Origin: Bacillus subtilis subsp. subtilis
GTDB taxonomy: Bacteria > Pseudomonadota > Gammaproteobacteria > Xanthomonadales > Xanthomonadaceae
Direction of reading: 5' to 3'
DNA: 36,877 nucleotides
Assembly (NCBI GenBank): GCA_021733645.1
Contig: JAHREJ010000044.1
Coordinates: 1-36,877, forward strand
The position numbers were made by a program, and so were the translations under genes. Below the pieces are notes generated by a model. That model was given only the letters and a program-made list of their open reading frames with translations. It searched no databases and was not told the origin of the DNA. Shown here in pieces: positions 1 through 7,314 of this stretch. The first letter of the stretch is position 1; every line of letters begins with the position of its first letter.

Positions 1-129
1 AGAGCCGACCGTTGGTCGGCTGCCTTCCCACCGACGGCCCGATGCGCCCCGTAGAGCCGACCGTTGGTCGGCTGCTGTTCCGCCGGCGACCGCTGCGCAT
101 ACAAGCAGCCGACCAACGGTCGGCTCTAC
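1..129. repeat. Three SMAG/REP-like GTAG palindromes
   Basis: Three copies of a short palindrome whose arms are GCCGACC and GGTCGGC lie at 1-24, 51-75 and 105-129. The first two share one orientation and the third is inverted. The second and third, headed by GTAG and ending in CTAC, form an inverted pair. This layout matches SMAG (GTAG-headed REP) elements known from Stenotrophomonas maltophilia. They sit just after the 3' end of the minus-strand beta-glucosidase gene and could cap its mRNA. No gene is supported in 1-148. Confidence 0.8.
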
Positions 130-148
130 GTATGCGGCCCTGCCGGCA

Positions 149-2323
149 TCAACCCGCCAGCAACTCGAAGATCACCGGCTCACCACTCGCCGACGACGCA
201 CACACCCACAGTTCAAACTGCCCCGGCTCGGCGCCGAACACGCCGTCGCGCCCGGTAAAGCCCAGCGCGTGGCGATCCAGGGTGAACTGCACCTGGGTGC
301 TTTCACCCGGCTGCAAGGCCACCTTGCGGAAGTTCTTCAACTCGCGCACCGGCCGCACACGACTGGCCACCCGGTCGTGGATGTACAGCTGCACCACTTC
401 CTCACCCGCCACCGCGCCGGTGTTGGTCAGCGTGGTGGTGATGGTGAGGGTGTCGTCCCAGCCCAGTGCTTCAGCACTCAACTGCGGCACGCCGTAACCG
501 AAGCTGGTGTAGCCCACGCCATGTCCGAACGGATACAGCGCCGCGTTCGGAATCTCGCGCCAGCGTGCCTTGAACTCGGACATGGTGGGCAGTTCCGGGC
601 GACCGGTACGCGGGTGGTTGTAGAAGAACGGCTGCTGGCCGGACACCTGCGGGAAGCTCACCGGCAGGCGGCCGGACGGGTTGTAATCGCCGAACAGCAC
701 GTCGGCAACGGCATGCCCGGTCTGGGTGCCCAGGTACCAGGTGATCGCCACGGCCTGTGCATTGCGTACCGCGCCCTGCAGCGCCAGTGCGCGACCATTG
801 CGCAGCAGCACCACCAGCGGCTTGCCGGTCATGGCCACCGCTTCGGCCAGGGCCTGCTGCGCGGCCGGCAGGGTGATTTCAACGCGCGACTGCGCTTCAC
901 CGCTGTACCGCTGCGGCTCGCCCAACGCCAGCACCACCACGTCGGCACGCAGCGCAGCGGCCACGGCCTGCTCGATGCCATCCTGCACGGCCGCTTCAAG
1001 ATCGCAGCCGGGCACGATTTCCAGCAGTGCCTCATCGCCAATGGCGGCGCGCACGCCGGTTTCCAGGCTCACATAACGCGTCTTGTCGCCGAACAGGGTC
1101 CAGCAGCCTTCGATGTTGTCGCGGTCCTGCACGAACGGGCCGATCAGCGCGATCTTCTGCCCGGTCTTCTTCAGCGGCAGCACCGCGTCGGTGTTCTTGA
1201 GCAGCACGATCGAACGGCGCGCGGCATCGCGCGACAGTTCATCGTGTTCGGCGATGTGCGCCGTGGAGGCTTCGCGATCCAGGTCCAGCGAACGGTAGGG
1301 ATCGTCGAACAGACCGATCGCGTCCTTCAGGCGCAGGATGCGGCGCACCGATTCGTCCAGCGTGGCCATCGGCACCTCACCGCTTTCCACCAGGCCCGGC
1401 AGGTGCTCGGCGTAGAAACCGCTCTGCATGCTCAGGTCCAGCCCGGCGGTGAATGCCTTGGCGGTGGCGTCGCGGTCATCGGCGGCATAGCCGTGCGCCA
1501 CCAGCTCCATGTCGGCGGTGTAATCGGAGATCACCACGCCGGGGAACTTCCATTCACCGCGCAGGATGTCGGTGAGCAGCTCCGCGTTGGCGCTGGCCGG
1601 CACGCCGTTGATGTCGTTGAACGAGGACATCACGGTCAGCGCGCCCGCCTCGAAGGCGGCCTGGAACGGCGGCAGGTGCACATCGCGCAGGGTCTGCGGG
1701 GAGATGTCCACCATGTTGTATTCCATGCCGGCCATCACCGCACCGTAGGCGGCGAAATGCTTCGGCGTGGCCAGCAGCGCATCGGCGGCGCGCAGGTCCG
1801 GGCCCTGGAACCCGCGCACGCGCGCAGCGGCGAACGCACAGCCCAGCACCACGTCTTCACCGGCGCCTTCGGCGCCCCGGCCCCAACGCTGGTCGCGGGC
1901 GATATCCACCGCCGGCGCGTAGGTCCAGTGCAGGCCGGCCGCGGTGGCTTCCACCGCGGTGGCGCGTGCGGTGCGCTCGGCCAGGTCCGGTTCGAAACTG
2001 GCCGCTTCGCCCAACGGAATCGGGAACACGGTGCGCATGCCGTGGATGACATCGGCGGCCAGGATCACCGGAATGCCCAGGCGGCTCTCTTCCAGCGCCA
2101 CCTGCTGGATACGGCGGCCGGCTTCCACGCCCACCCCGTTGAACAGCGACCCCACCTTGCCCTCCCGCACCTGCTGCAGCACCTGGTCGGCGTTGAGCAC
2201 GTTGGCTTCCGGATTCACGTCCGGGGCAAACGGCCGGACCATGTCGGCGAACACGCCCAGCTGGCCGACTTTTTCTTCGACGGTCATCTTGGCAATGAGG
2301 GTTTCGATACGATCGGCGGCCAC
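149..2323 (-). CDS. bglX: Glycoside hydrolase family 3 beta-glucosidase (BglX-like)
   Basis: A 724-residue GH3 enzyme expected to release terminal glucose (or xylose) from beta-linked oligosaccharides. The N-terminal barrel opens with KMTVEEKVGQLG, typical of BglX. The likely nucleophile is Asp267 in VISDY. An alpha/beta sandwich domain follows, then a C-terminal fibronectin-III-like domain (LTNTGAVAGEEVVQLYI). The start is GTG, chosen because AAGGA lies five bases upstream and the family N-terminus begins here. No signal peptide is visible, although many BglX proteins are periplasmic, so this one is probably cytoplasmic or its leader has been lost. A promoter and a LacI-type operator lie directly upstream. 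The family is certain; substrate preference cannot be read from sequence. Confidence 0.93.
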   Translation of the reverse strand: MAADRIETLIAKMTVEEKVGQLGVFADMVRPFAPDVNPEANVLNADQVLQQVREGKVGSLFNGVGVEAGRRIQQVALEESRLGIPVILAADVIHGMRTVFPIPLGEAASFEPDLAERTARATAVEATAAGLHWTYAPAVDIARDQRWGRGAEGAGEDVVLGCAFAAARVRGFQGPDLRAADALLATPKHFAAYGAVMAGMEYNMVDISPQTLRDVHLPPFQAAFEAGALTVMSSFNDINGVPASANAELLTDILRGEWKFPGVVISDYTADMELVAHGYAADDRDATAKAFTAGLDLSMQSGFYAEHLPGLVESGEVPMATLDESVRRILRLKDAIGLFDDPYRSLDLDREASTAHIAEHDELSRDAARRSIVLLKNTDAVLPLKKTGQKIALIGPFVQDRDNIEGCWTLFGDKTRYVSLETGVRAAIGDEALLEIVPGCDLEAAVQDGIEQAVAAALRADVVVLALGEPQRYSGEAQSRVEITLPAAQQALAEAVAMTGKPLVVLLRNGRALALQGAVRNAQAVAITWYLGTQTGHAVADVLFGDYNPSGRLPVSFPQVSGQQPFFYNHPRTGRPELPTMSEFKARWREIPNAALYPFGHGVGYTSFGYGVPQLSAEALGWDDTLTITTTLTNTGAVAGEEVVQLYIHDRVASRVRPVRELKNFRKVALQPGESTQVQFTLDRHALGFTGRDGVFGAEPGQFELWVCASSASGEPVIFELLAG

Positions 2324-2335
2324 CGGCAGTCCTTA

Positions 2336-2349
2336 TGAAAACGTTTACA
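2336..2349. promoter_or_regulatory. LacI-family operator at the bglX transcription start
   Basis: The 14-mer TGAAAACGTTTACA fits the LacI/GalR operator pattern TGnAAnCGnTTnCA at every fixed position. It lies 8 bases downstream of the proposed -10 and 13 bases upstream of the GTG start, a normal place for a repressor roadblock. The regulator gene is not in this window. Confidence 0.75.
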
Positions 2350-2357
2350 AGGCCGGG

Positions 2358-2385
2358 ATTCTAGCGTTCCCAAGCCCGTTGTGAA
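2358..2385 (-). promoter_or_regulatory. Sigma-70-like promoter of bglX
   Basis: Reading the minus strand, TTCACA (2380-2385, one mismatch to TTGACA) is followed after 16 bases by TAGAAT (2358-2363, one mismatch to TATAAT). Transcription would start near 2350, at the edge of the LacI-type operator. The rest of 2386-2459 shows no gene. Confidence 0.55.
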
Positions 2386-2459
2386 TGATTTTGGTGTTCA
2401 TTTTTCTTCCCCGGGGGAAGAATCCCGCCGCCGTGAGCGCGGCGACGGGGCACAGGAGC

Positions 2460-3734
2460 TTACTCTGCGGCGGCCAGGCGCTGCTGGCCAACCCTCAACA
2501 TCGCGTCACTGGAGGCCTGGAACACCCGCAGCCCGAAGGCCGGCAGGATGGCCAGCAGGTGGTCGAACACATCCGACTGCACGCCTTCGTACTCGCCCCA
2601 GGCGGTGCTGCGGGTGAAGCAATAGATTTCCAGCGGCAGGCCTTCGGTGGTGGGCTGCAACTGCCGTACCAGCAAAGTCATATCCGTATGGATGCCCGGA
2701 TGCTGCTGCAGGTAGCGCTCCACATACGCGCGGAAGGTGCCCAGGTTGGTCACCCGGCGCGCGTTCACCGCCGCCACGCCCTTGGCCTGCAGCCCGGCGT
2801 TCCACTGCTCCAGCTCGGCCTGTTTGTCGCGCAGGTAGTCGCCCAGCACCGCAAACTGCTCCCACTGCGCCAGCATCGGCGCATCGGCAAAGCCCACGCT
2901 GTGCTGGTCCAGGTACAGCGCGCGCTTGATCCGGCGGCCGCCGGCCTCCTGCATGCCGCGCCAGTTCTTGAACGACTCGGTGACCAGTTTCTTGGTGGGG
3001 ATGGTGGTGATGGTCTTGTCGAAGTTCTGCACGGTGATGGTGTGCAGGGCGATGTCGATCACATCGCCATCGGCGTTCTGGCTGGGCATCTCGATCCAGT
3101 CGCCCAGCCGCACCCGCCCATCGCCGCTGATCTGCACGCTGGCCACCAGCGACAGGATGGTGTCCTGGAAGATCAGCATCAGCACCGCGGTGGCCGCGCC
3201 CAGGCCGGTCACCAGCGGGCCCAGCTTCACCCCCAGCAGGGTGGCCACGATCGACAACCCGGCGATCACGAACACCACGATCTTGACCACCTGCAGGTAG
3301 CCCTTGATCGGCTTGTTGCGCGCGTCCGGGCGGCGCTCATACAGGTCGTTGGCGGCATCCAGCGCATGCGACACCGCCAGCGCCACCGTCAGCACCGCCC
3401 AGGCCCGGCACGCGCCGATGATGAACTGGACCAGCTCGGGTGACAGGTCCGGCACCATGCGGATGCCGGCGGCGATGACCATGCTCGGCACCACGTTGGA
3501 CAGCCGCGAGATCACCCGCAGGTTGTTGCCGCCTTCATTGCCCCGCGCGTTGCCAGGCAGGCGGCTGACCAGCTTGCGCAGGCCGCGCAGCAGGATCTTC
3601 TTGGTGATGACGTTGGCCAGCCAGGCGGCCAGCGCCAGCGCGCACAGCACCACCAGGGTGTAAGCCCAGGGCCAGGGTTCCAGGGTCTGCTGGACACGGT
3701 CCAGCCATCGGGTTGTTGCTACTGCATCCAGCAT
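2460..3734 (-). CDS. Mechanosensitive ion channel family protein (MscS/YbdG-like)
   Basis: A 424-residue inner-membrane protein of the MscS family, closest in size and shape to E. coli YbdG. It should help release solutes on hypo-osmotic shock. Hydrophobic helices occupy roughly residues 20-45, 75-115 and 140-200. The pore-lining helix and beta domain follow, with the motif GLGAATAVLMLIFQDTILS and then VRLGDWIEMP, the typical start of the MscS middle domain. The C-terminal cytoplasmic part is long and ends in AAE. AGGAGA lies ahead of the ATG. Neighbour folB is on the same strand upstream, separated by two REP-like palindromes, so co-transcription is possible but not needed. Confidence 0.9.
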   Translation of the reverse strand: MLDAVATTRWLDRVQQTLEPWPWAYTLVVLCALALAAWLANVITKKILLRGLRKLVSRLPGNARGNEGGNNLRVISRLSNVVPSMVIAAGIRMVPDLSPELVQFIIGACRAWAVLTVALAVSHALDAANDLYERRPDARNKPIKGYLQVVKIVVFVIAGLSIVATLLGVKLGPLVTGLGAATAVLMLIFQDTILSLVASVQISGDGRVRLGDWIEMPSQNADGDVIDIALHTITVQNFDKTITTIPTKKLVTESFKNWRGMQEAGGRRIKRALYLDQHSVGFADAPMLAQWEQFAVLGDYLRDKQAELEQWNAGLQAKGVAAVNARRVTNLGTFRAYVERYLQQHPGIHTDMTLLVRQLQPTTEGLPLEIYCFTRSTAWGEYEGVQSDVFDHLLAILPAFGLRVFQASSDAMLRVGQQRLAAAE

Positions 3735-3759
3735 CTTGTCCAGGTCTCCTGATGAGGCT

Positions 3760-3811
3760 GCCGGGCAGAGCCCGGCGCTACGGGGTCACGGTTGGCCGGG
3801 CAGCGCCCGGC
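3760..3811. repeat. REP-like palindromes between mscS-like gene and folB
   Basis: Two GC-rich palindromes built on GCCGGGC/GCCCGGC sit side by side at 3760-3781 and 3795-3811. The first, read on the minus strand, begins GTAGCGCCGGGC. It recurs base for base at 31101-31122. They fill most of the 84-base gap. Confidence 0.7.
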
Positions 3812-3818
3812 AGCCGGG

Positions 3819-4172
3819 TCAGGCAGCGCTGCGTTCGATGATCACGCCCACCGCGCGTGCGCCGCGCACCGCGCCGGGCTTGCTCAGCTTGAGACGCAGC
3901 CATTGCACGTTGAATTCGCGCAGCACGATCTCGGCGATGCGCTCGGCCAGGGTTTCGACCAGGCCGAAATCGGACTCCCGCACGAACTGCTCGATACGCT
4001 TGCTCACGGCCTTGTAATTGAGGGTGTCGGCAATGTCGTCGCTGGCCGCCGGGCGACGGTTGTCGAAGCCCATTTCCAGGTCGAAACGCAGGGTCTGGCG
4101 GATCCGGCGTTCCCAGTCGTAGATGCCGATCAGGGCATCGATCTCGAGCCCTTCGATGAATACCTTGTCCAT
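3819..4172 (-). CDS. folB: Dihydroneopterin aldolase
   Basis: A 117-residue FolB that cleaves 7,8-dihydroneopterin to 6-hydroxymethyl-7,8-dihydropterin and glycolaldehyde in folate synthesis. The N-terminus MDKVFIEGLEIDALIGIYDW and the following R-Q-x-L-R-F-D-L-E-M stretch are characteristic. DTLNYKAV and the glutamate of FGLVETLAERIA contribute to the pterin site in the family. I place the start at 4172; a second ATG six bases upstream (4178) is equally possible, and longer versions add residues foreign to the family. No clear Shine-Dalgarno is seen. A structured RNA ending in a terminator lies about 70 bases upstream, so folB either has its own promoter or is controlled by that leader. Confidence 0.93.
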   Translation of the reverse strand: MDKVFIEGLEIDALIGIYDWERRIRQTLRFDLEMGFDNRRPAASDDIADTLNYKAVSKRIEQFVRESDFGLVETLAERIAEIVLREFNVQWLRLKLSKPGAVRGARAVGVIIERSAA

Positions 4173-4246
4173 AGCCATGCCACGTGAAAGATGGGGCACA
4201 TGGTAACGGGGCGGGCCGGAACGTGTCGGGAACCGGGGGCGACGGC

Positions 4247-4336
4247 AAAACAAAGGGCCCCTTGCGGGGCCCTCTGCTTACCACCACTGTCCCCGGGGGA
4301 ATTGGATTTCTCCAAAAGCTGGTCCCGGTGGCACAC
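4247..4336 (-). ncRNA. Candidate small RNA or folB leader with intrinsic terminator
   Basis: On the minus strand a good promoter (see 4343-4371) points into about 90 bases that fold well. CCACC (4327-4331) can pair with GGTGG (4281-4285). Inside lies a 5-bp hairpin, TTGGA/TCCAA, closed by a GAAA tetraloop (4302-4315). The 3' end is an intrinsic terminator: an 8-bp GC hairpin with loop GCAA (4254-4273), then TTTGTTTT. I see no open reading frame in it and do not recognise the RNA family; it is not 4.5S, 6S, tmRNA or the THF riboswitch as I know them. It could be a free sRNA or an attenuating leader for folB. Confidence 0.5.
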
Positions 4337-4342
4337 GCGAGG

Positions 4343-4371
4343 ACCGTAGCCTGACCCCGTCCTCGGGTCAA
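4343..4371 (-). promoter_or_regulatory. Sigma-70-like promoter of the candidate RNA
   Basis: On the minus strand TTGACC (4366-4371) is separated by exactly 17 bases from TACGGT (4343-4348). The -35 has five of six consensus bases; the -10 keeps the key T, A and final T. A 7-bp inverted repeat (CGAGGAC/GTCCTCG) spans the spacer and -10 and could be an operator. The predicted start is near 4336. Confidence 0.5.
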
Positions 4372-4546
4372 TGTGCCAGGCGCGATTCTGGAACCAACTG
4401 CTCAGGGCTCTGTGCGCCGATAGATTCAGGCGATTGAGCTACCAGCCAATGACGTGACGCATCAACCCTCATCGCACCATTACCTGATGCCGCCATCGGC
4501 TCGGTGCCGCCTACCATCACCCTCCCCCAAAGGCGGGAGTTTCCCG

Positions 4547-5158
4547 GTGCGCGACCTGCAACTCATCCACCGCTCCTTCTCGGCCGCGCGCATGCGCACG
4601 TTCGAACGCGCCACCGGTGCTGCTCCGGTCCACCCGTTTGCGCTTTACCAATGGAACCTTCGTATCAGTTGCGCCTTCCTGCTTCCGCTCCATGTCTGCG
4701 AGGTGGTCATTCGCAATGCGGTGGCCGAAGCGCTTGAGCAACAACATGGCGCACGGTGGCCATGGCAACGCGGTTTCTACTCAAGTCTTCCGAGTGGCGG
4801 TCAGGCCAGCTACAACGCGCGTGCCGAGCTGCAGCAGGCATCGGCCCGGTTTGCCTCGACGTCATCGGTAGTTGCCGCGTTGCGCTTTGCGTTCTGGCAG
4901 CACATGTTCACCCAGCGATTTGACGCTGGCCTGTGGCGGCCAACGCTTCACCGCGTTCTTCCAGGCGCCGGGCATCTGGGTCCGTCGCACGTTGTCCGGG
5001 CCACCTTGCATGCTGATCTGCAGGGGGTGCGGCTTCTGCGTAATCGGATCGCGCATCACGAACCCGTGTTCACGCGTGACCTCGGAGAAGATCTAACCAC
5101 CATCACCAGGGTCGTGGCAATGCGATGCCCTGAGGTAGTGCGCTGGATGGATCGCTAG
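4547..5158 (+). CDS. Abi-like HEPN-domain protein
   Basis: A 203-residue protein resembling the Abi_2/AbiD-F group of abortive-infection proteins. Family features are ALYQWNLRISCAFLLPLHVCEVVIRNAV near the N-terminus, and LLRNRIAHHEPVF near the C-terminus. The latter holds an R-x4-H motif (Arg165, His170), the catalytic signature of HEPN ribonucleases. I chose the GTG at 4547 because GGCGGGAG lies seven bases upstream; an in-frame ATG at 4454 would add 31 Pro/Ser-rich residues unlike the family. The gene stands alone between folB and tsaD, with no visible antitoxin partner. A defence or toxin role is inferred from the family only. Confidence 0.75.
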   Translation: MRDLQLIHRSFSAARMRTFERATGAAPVHPFALYQWNLRISCAFLLPLHVCEVVIRNAVAEALEQQHGARWPWQRGFYSSLPSGGQASYNARAELQQASARFASTSSVVAALRFAFWQHMFTQRFDAGLWRPTLHRVLPGAGHLGPSHVVRATLHADLQGVRLLRNRIAHHEPVFTRDLGEDLTTITRVVAMRCPEVVRWMDR

Positions 5159-5184
5159 GAAACGGTGACCCCACTGCTGCTTCA

Positions 5185-5209
5185 GCGCCCGGCCTGAGCC
5201 AGGCGCTAC
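5185..5209. repeat. Imperfect REP-like palindrome
   Basis: An imperfect inverted repeat around GCGCCCGGCC/GGCGCTAC lies between the converging Abi-like gene and tsaD. It ends in CTAC like the other GTAG-headed elements of this window and may serve as a shared mRNA end. Confidence 0.5.
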
Positions 5210-5224
5210 AGCCGCTACGCCTGA

Positions 5225-6250
5225 CTACACCGCCGGCAGCGTCGCCATATCCCAGCGCGGGGTGACCTGCACCTGCGGCGGGTTGTGCTGGCCCGCTTCC
5301 AGGCGCAGCGCACCGGCGAAGGCGATCATCGCGCCGTTGTCAGTGCACAAGGCCGGGCGCGGGAAGCAGGCGCGGCCGCCGCGGCGTTCGGCCATCTGCT
5401 GCAGCTTGGCGCGCAGGCGCTTGTTGGCGCCCACGCCACCGGCCACCACGATCACATCGGTACCGGCCGCATCCAGCGCGCGCTCGCATTTGATCGCCAG
5501 GGTATCCACCACGGCATCTTCAAAACCACGGGCAATGTCGGCGCGGGTCTGCTCGCTCTGGTCACTGTCGCGCCAGGCCAGCAGCACCTGGGTCTTCAGC
5601 CCGGAGAAGCTGAAATCCAGCCCGGGGCGATCGATCATCGGGCGGGTAAACCTGTACTTGCCCGGGGTGCCGCGCTCGGCCAGTACGGCCAGCTGCGGGC
5701 CTCCCGGGTACGGCAGGCCCATCAGCTTGGCGGTCTTGTCGAAGGCTTCGCCGGCCGCATCGTCCAGGGTTTCGCCCAGCAGGCGGTACTGGCCGATGCG
5801 CTCCACCGCCACCAGCTGGGTATGCCCGCCCGACACCAGCAGGGCCACGAACGGGGCCTGCGGCGGGTCGTCTTCCATCAGCGGGGCCAGCAGGTGGCCT
5901 TCCATATGATGTACACCCACCGCCGGCACCTCCAGGGCCCAGGCCAACGAACGGGCCACGCCGGCCCCCACCAGCAGCGCCCCCACCAGTCCCGGGCCGG
6001 CCGTATAGGCCACCCCGTCGATGTCGGCCACGCCCATGCCGGCGTCGGCCAGGGTCTGGCGGATCAGCGGCAGCAACTTGCGCACGTGGTCGCGGCTGGC
6101 CAGTTCAGGCACCACCCCGCCGTACTCGGCGTGCAGGGCGATCTGGCTATAGACCGTATGGGCGCGCAGGGCGTCCGGGCCGGCCAGGGCGGTGTCGTAC
6201 ACCGCCACGCCGGTCTCATCACAGGAAGATTCGATACCAAGGACTCGCAT
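5225..6250 (-). CDS. tsaD: tRNA N6-adenosine threonylcarbamoyltransferase
   Basis: A 341-residue TsaD (YgjD/Gcp). With TsaB, TsaC and TsaE it makes t6A at position 37 of ANN-decoding tRNAs. The start at 6250 gives the family N-terminus [19 protein letters not shown]; the open frame continues upstream, but those residues are not TsaD-like. The metal-binding motif HHMEGH, the ATPase-fold stretch [13 protein letters not shown] and [13 protein letters not shown] are all present. No Shine-Dalgarno is evident (CCCCCT precedes the ATG). The gene is divergent from rpsU, the usual arrangement in gamma-proteobacteria. Confidence 0.97.
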   Translation of the reverse strand: MRVLGIESSCDETGVAVYDTALAGPDALRAHTVYSQIALHAEYGGVVPELASRDHVRKLLPLIRQTLADAGMGVADIDGVAYTAGPGLVGALLVGAGVARSLAWALEVPAVGVHHMEGHLLAPLMEDDPPQAPFVALLVSGGHTQLVAVERIGQYRLLGETLDDAAGEAFDKTAKLMGLPYPGGPQLAVLAERGTPGKYRFTRPMIDRPGLDFSFSGLKTQVLLAWRDSDQSEQTRADIARGFEDAVVDTLAIKCERALDAAGTDVIVVAGGVGANKRLRAKLQQMAERRGGRACFPRPALCTDNGAMIAFAGALRLEAGQHNPPQVQVTPRWDMATLPAV

Positions 6251-6338
6251 AGGGGGTATTATGGACCGCTGAGGCCCCGGCAGCGTTACCGCCAGCCCAC
6301 CTGACACCACCTGTGGCCAAGAAGTTTGCCGGGGTGGG

Positions 6339-6366
6339 TTGCAACTTCTTTTGCCGCCGCTATAAT
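6339..6366 (+). promoter_or_regulatory. Sigma-70 promoter of the rpsU operon
   Basis: TTGCAA (6339-6344), a 16-base spacer and a perfect TATAAT (6361-6366) precede rpsU by about 50 bases. A small hairpin CCGGGT/ACCCGG with loop GTG (6379-6393) lies in the leader, just upstream of CCCGGAGA, the rpsU Shine-Dalgarno region. Confidence 0.8.
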
Positions 6367-6416
6367 GTGCGGCTCTCACCGGGTGTGACCCGGTTCTACT
6401 GTGTCCCGGAGATTCC

Positions 6417-6632
6417 ATGCCCAGCGTTAAAGTCCGCGAGAACGAGCCCTTCGAGTTTGCGCTCCGTCGCTTCAAGCGCACCTGCGAAAAGGCCGGCGTG
6501 CTGGCCGAAACCCGCAAGCGCGAGTTCTACGAAAAGCCGACCCAGGAGCGCAAGCGTAAAGCTGCTGCTGCTGTGAAGCGTCAGCTGCGTCGCTCCTCGC
6601 GCGACGTCACCAAGCGTCAGCGCCTGTACTGA
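6417..6632 (+). CDS. rpsU: 30S ribosomal protein S21
   Basis: A 71-residue S21, a basic small-subunit protein that helps 30S initiation on mRNA. The sequence [20 protein letters not shown] and the Lys/Arg-rich C-terminus are unmistakable, and the length is exactly that of the family. GGAG precedes the ATG. It is the first gene of the macromolecular-synthesis cluster, here followed by yqeY, a BrkB-family gene and dnaG. A terminator-like hairpin follows it, which would let S21 be made in large excess over primase. Confidence 0.98.
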
Positions 6633-6648
6633 TCTACGCAACTTCGAT

Positions 6649-6670
6649 GCGGCAGACCCTGGTCTGTCGC
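6649..6670 (+). other. Hairpin downstream of rpsU (possible processing site)
   Basis: GCGGCAGACC and GGTCTGTCGC form a 10-bp stem (one G-U) with a 2-base gap, so the innermost pairs must open. It precedes the terminator hairpin and may protect or process the rpsU mRNA end. Confidence 0.45.
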
Positions 6671-6680
6671 GGCGGAGCTG

Positions 6681-6712
6681 AAGCCGGAGCGCGCGAGCGT
6701 TGCCGGCTTTTT
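6681..6712 (+). terminator. Intrinsic terminator/attenuator between rpsU and yqeY
   Basis: AAGCCGG (6681-6687) pairs with CCGGCTT (6703-6709), followed by more T residues. The inner bases contain complementary GC pairs. This fits the partial terminator known after rpsU in macromolecular-synthesis operons. Confidence 0.7.
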
Positions 6713-6768
6713 GCGTTCCAGTCGTTTGGCGTCCCTACCCGCTCTTTTGACCGAATACGAGGTGTTCC

Positions 6769-7215
6769 ATGAGCCTGAAACTGCAGCTCACCAATGACAT
6801 GAAGACCGCCATGAAGGCCGGCGAGAAGCACCGTCTGGGCGTGATCCGCCTGATGCTGGCCGACATCAAGCGCAAGGAAGTGGACGAGCGCATCGAGCTG
6901 GACGACGCCGCCGTGCTGGCCGTGCTGGAAAAGATGGTCAAGCAGCGCAAGGATTCGGTGAGCCAGTTCGAAGCGGCCAATCGCGAAGACCTCGCCGCGA
7001 TCGAGCGCGAAGAAATCCTGGTCATCGACCAGTACCTGCCGGCCAAGCTGGGCGAGGCCGAGATCGTGGCCGCCATCCAGGCGGCCATCGCTGAAACCGG
7101 CGCGGCCAGCCCGGCTGACATCGGCAAGCTGATGGGTGCACTGAAGCCCAAGCTCGCCGGCCAGGCCGACATGGGCCTGGTGTCCAAACTGGTCAAGCAG
7201 CAGCTGGCCGGTTGA
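6769..7215 (+). CDS. yqeY: GatB/YqeY domain-containing protein
   Basis: A 148-residue YqeY-type protein, all helical, matching the tail domain of GatB that contacts tRNA. Recognisable parts are MSLKLQLTNDMKTAMKAGEK at the start, RLMLADIKRKEVD, and the C-terminal GKLMGALKPKLAGQADMGLV. GAGGTG lies upstream of the ATG at good spacing. The cellular role of free-standing YqeY is unresolved; its steady place between rpsU and dnaG suggests a link to translation. Confidence 0.95.
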   Translation: MSLKLQLTNDMKTAMKAGEKHRLGVIRLMLADIKRKEVDERIELDDAAVLAVLEKMVKQRKDSVSQFEAANREDLAAIEREEILVIDQYLPAKLGEAEIVAAIQAAIAETGAASPADIGKLMGALKPKLAGQADMGLVSKLVKQQLAG

Positions 7216-7224
7216 TCCAATGCG

Positions 7225-7250
7225 GTAGGCACCGACCGTTGGTCGGTGCC
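7225..7250. repeat. GTAG-headed SMAG-like palindrome
   Basis: A GTAG head is followed by a palindrome with arms GGCACCGACC and GGTCGGTGCC around a 2-base centre. It is a variant of the elements at 1-129. It begins 10 bases after the yqeY stop and may attenuate transcription into the downstream genes. Confidence 0.75.
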
Positions 7251-7314
7251 TGCCCCGCCCGGTCGCGCACATGCTTCACCCCGCCTTCGACACGGGCCTG
7301 CAAAAATCCACGGC

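Noticed and set aside
269..2338. A 689-codon open frame opposite the beta-glucosidase
   Set aside because: Antisense shadow caused by GC-rich third positions; composition rich in His, Gln and Arg, no family resemblance.
4254..4273. Plus-strand terminator reading of the 4254-4273 hairpin
   Set aside because: No T-run follows on the plus strand; the T-run is on the minus strand.
6251..6517. Extended N-terminus of tsaD
   Set aside because: It would run through the rpsU promoter into rpsU, and is unlike any TsaD.
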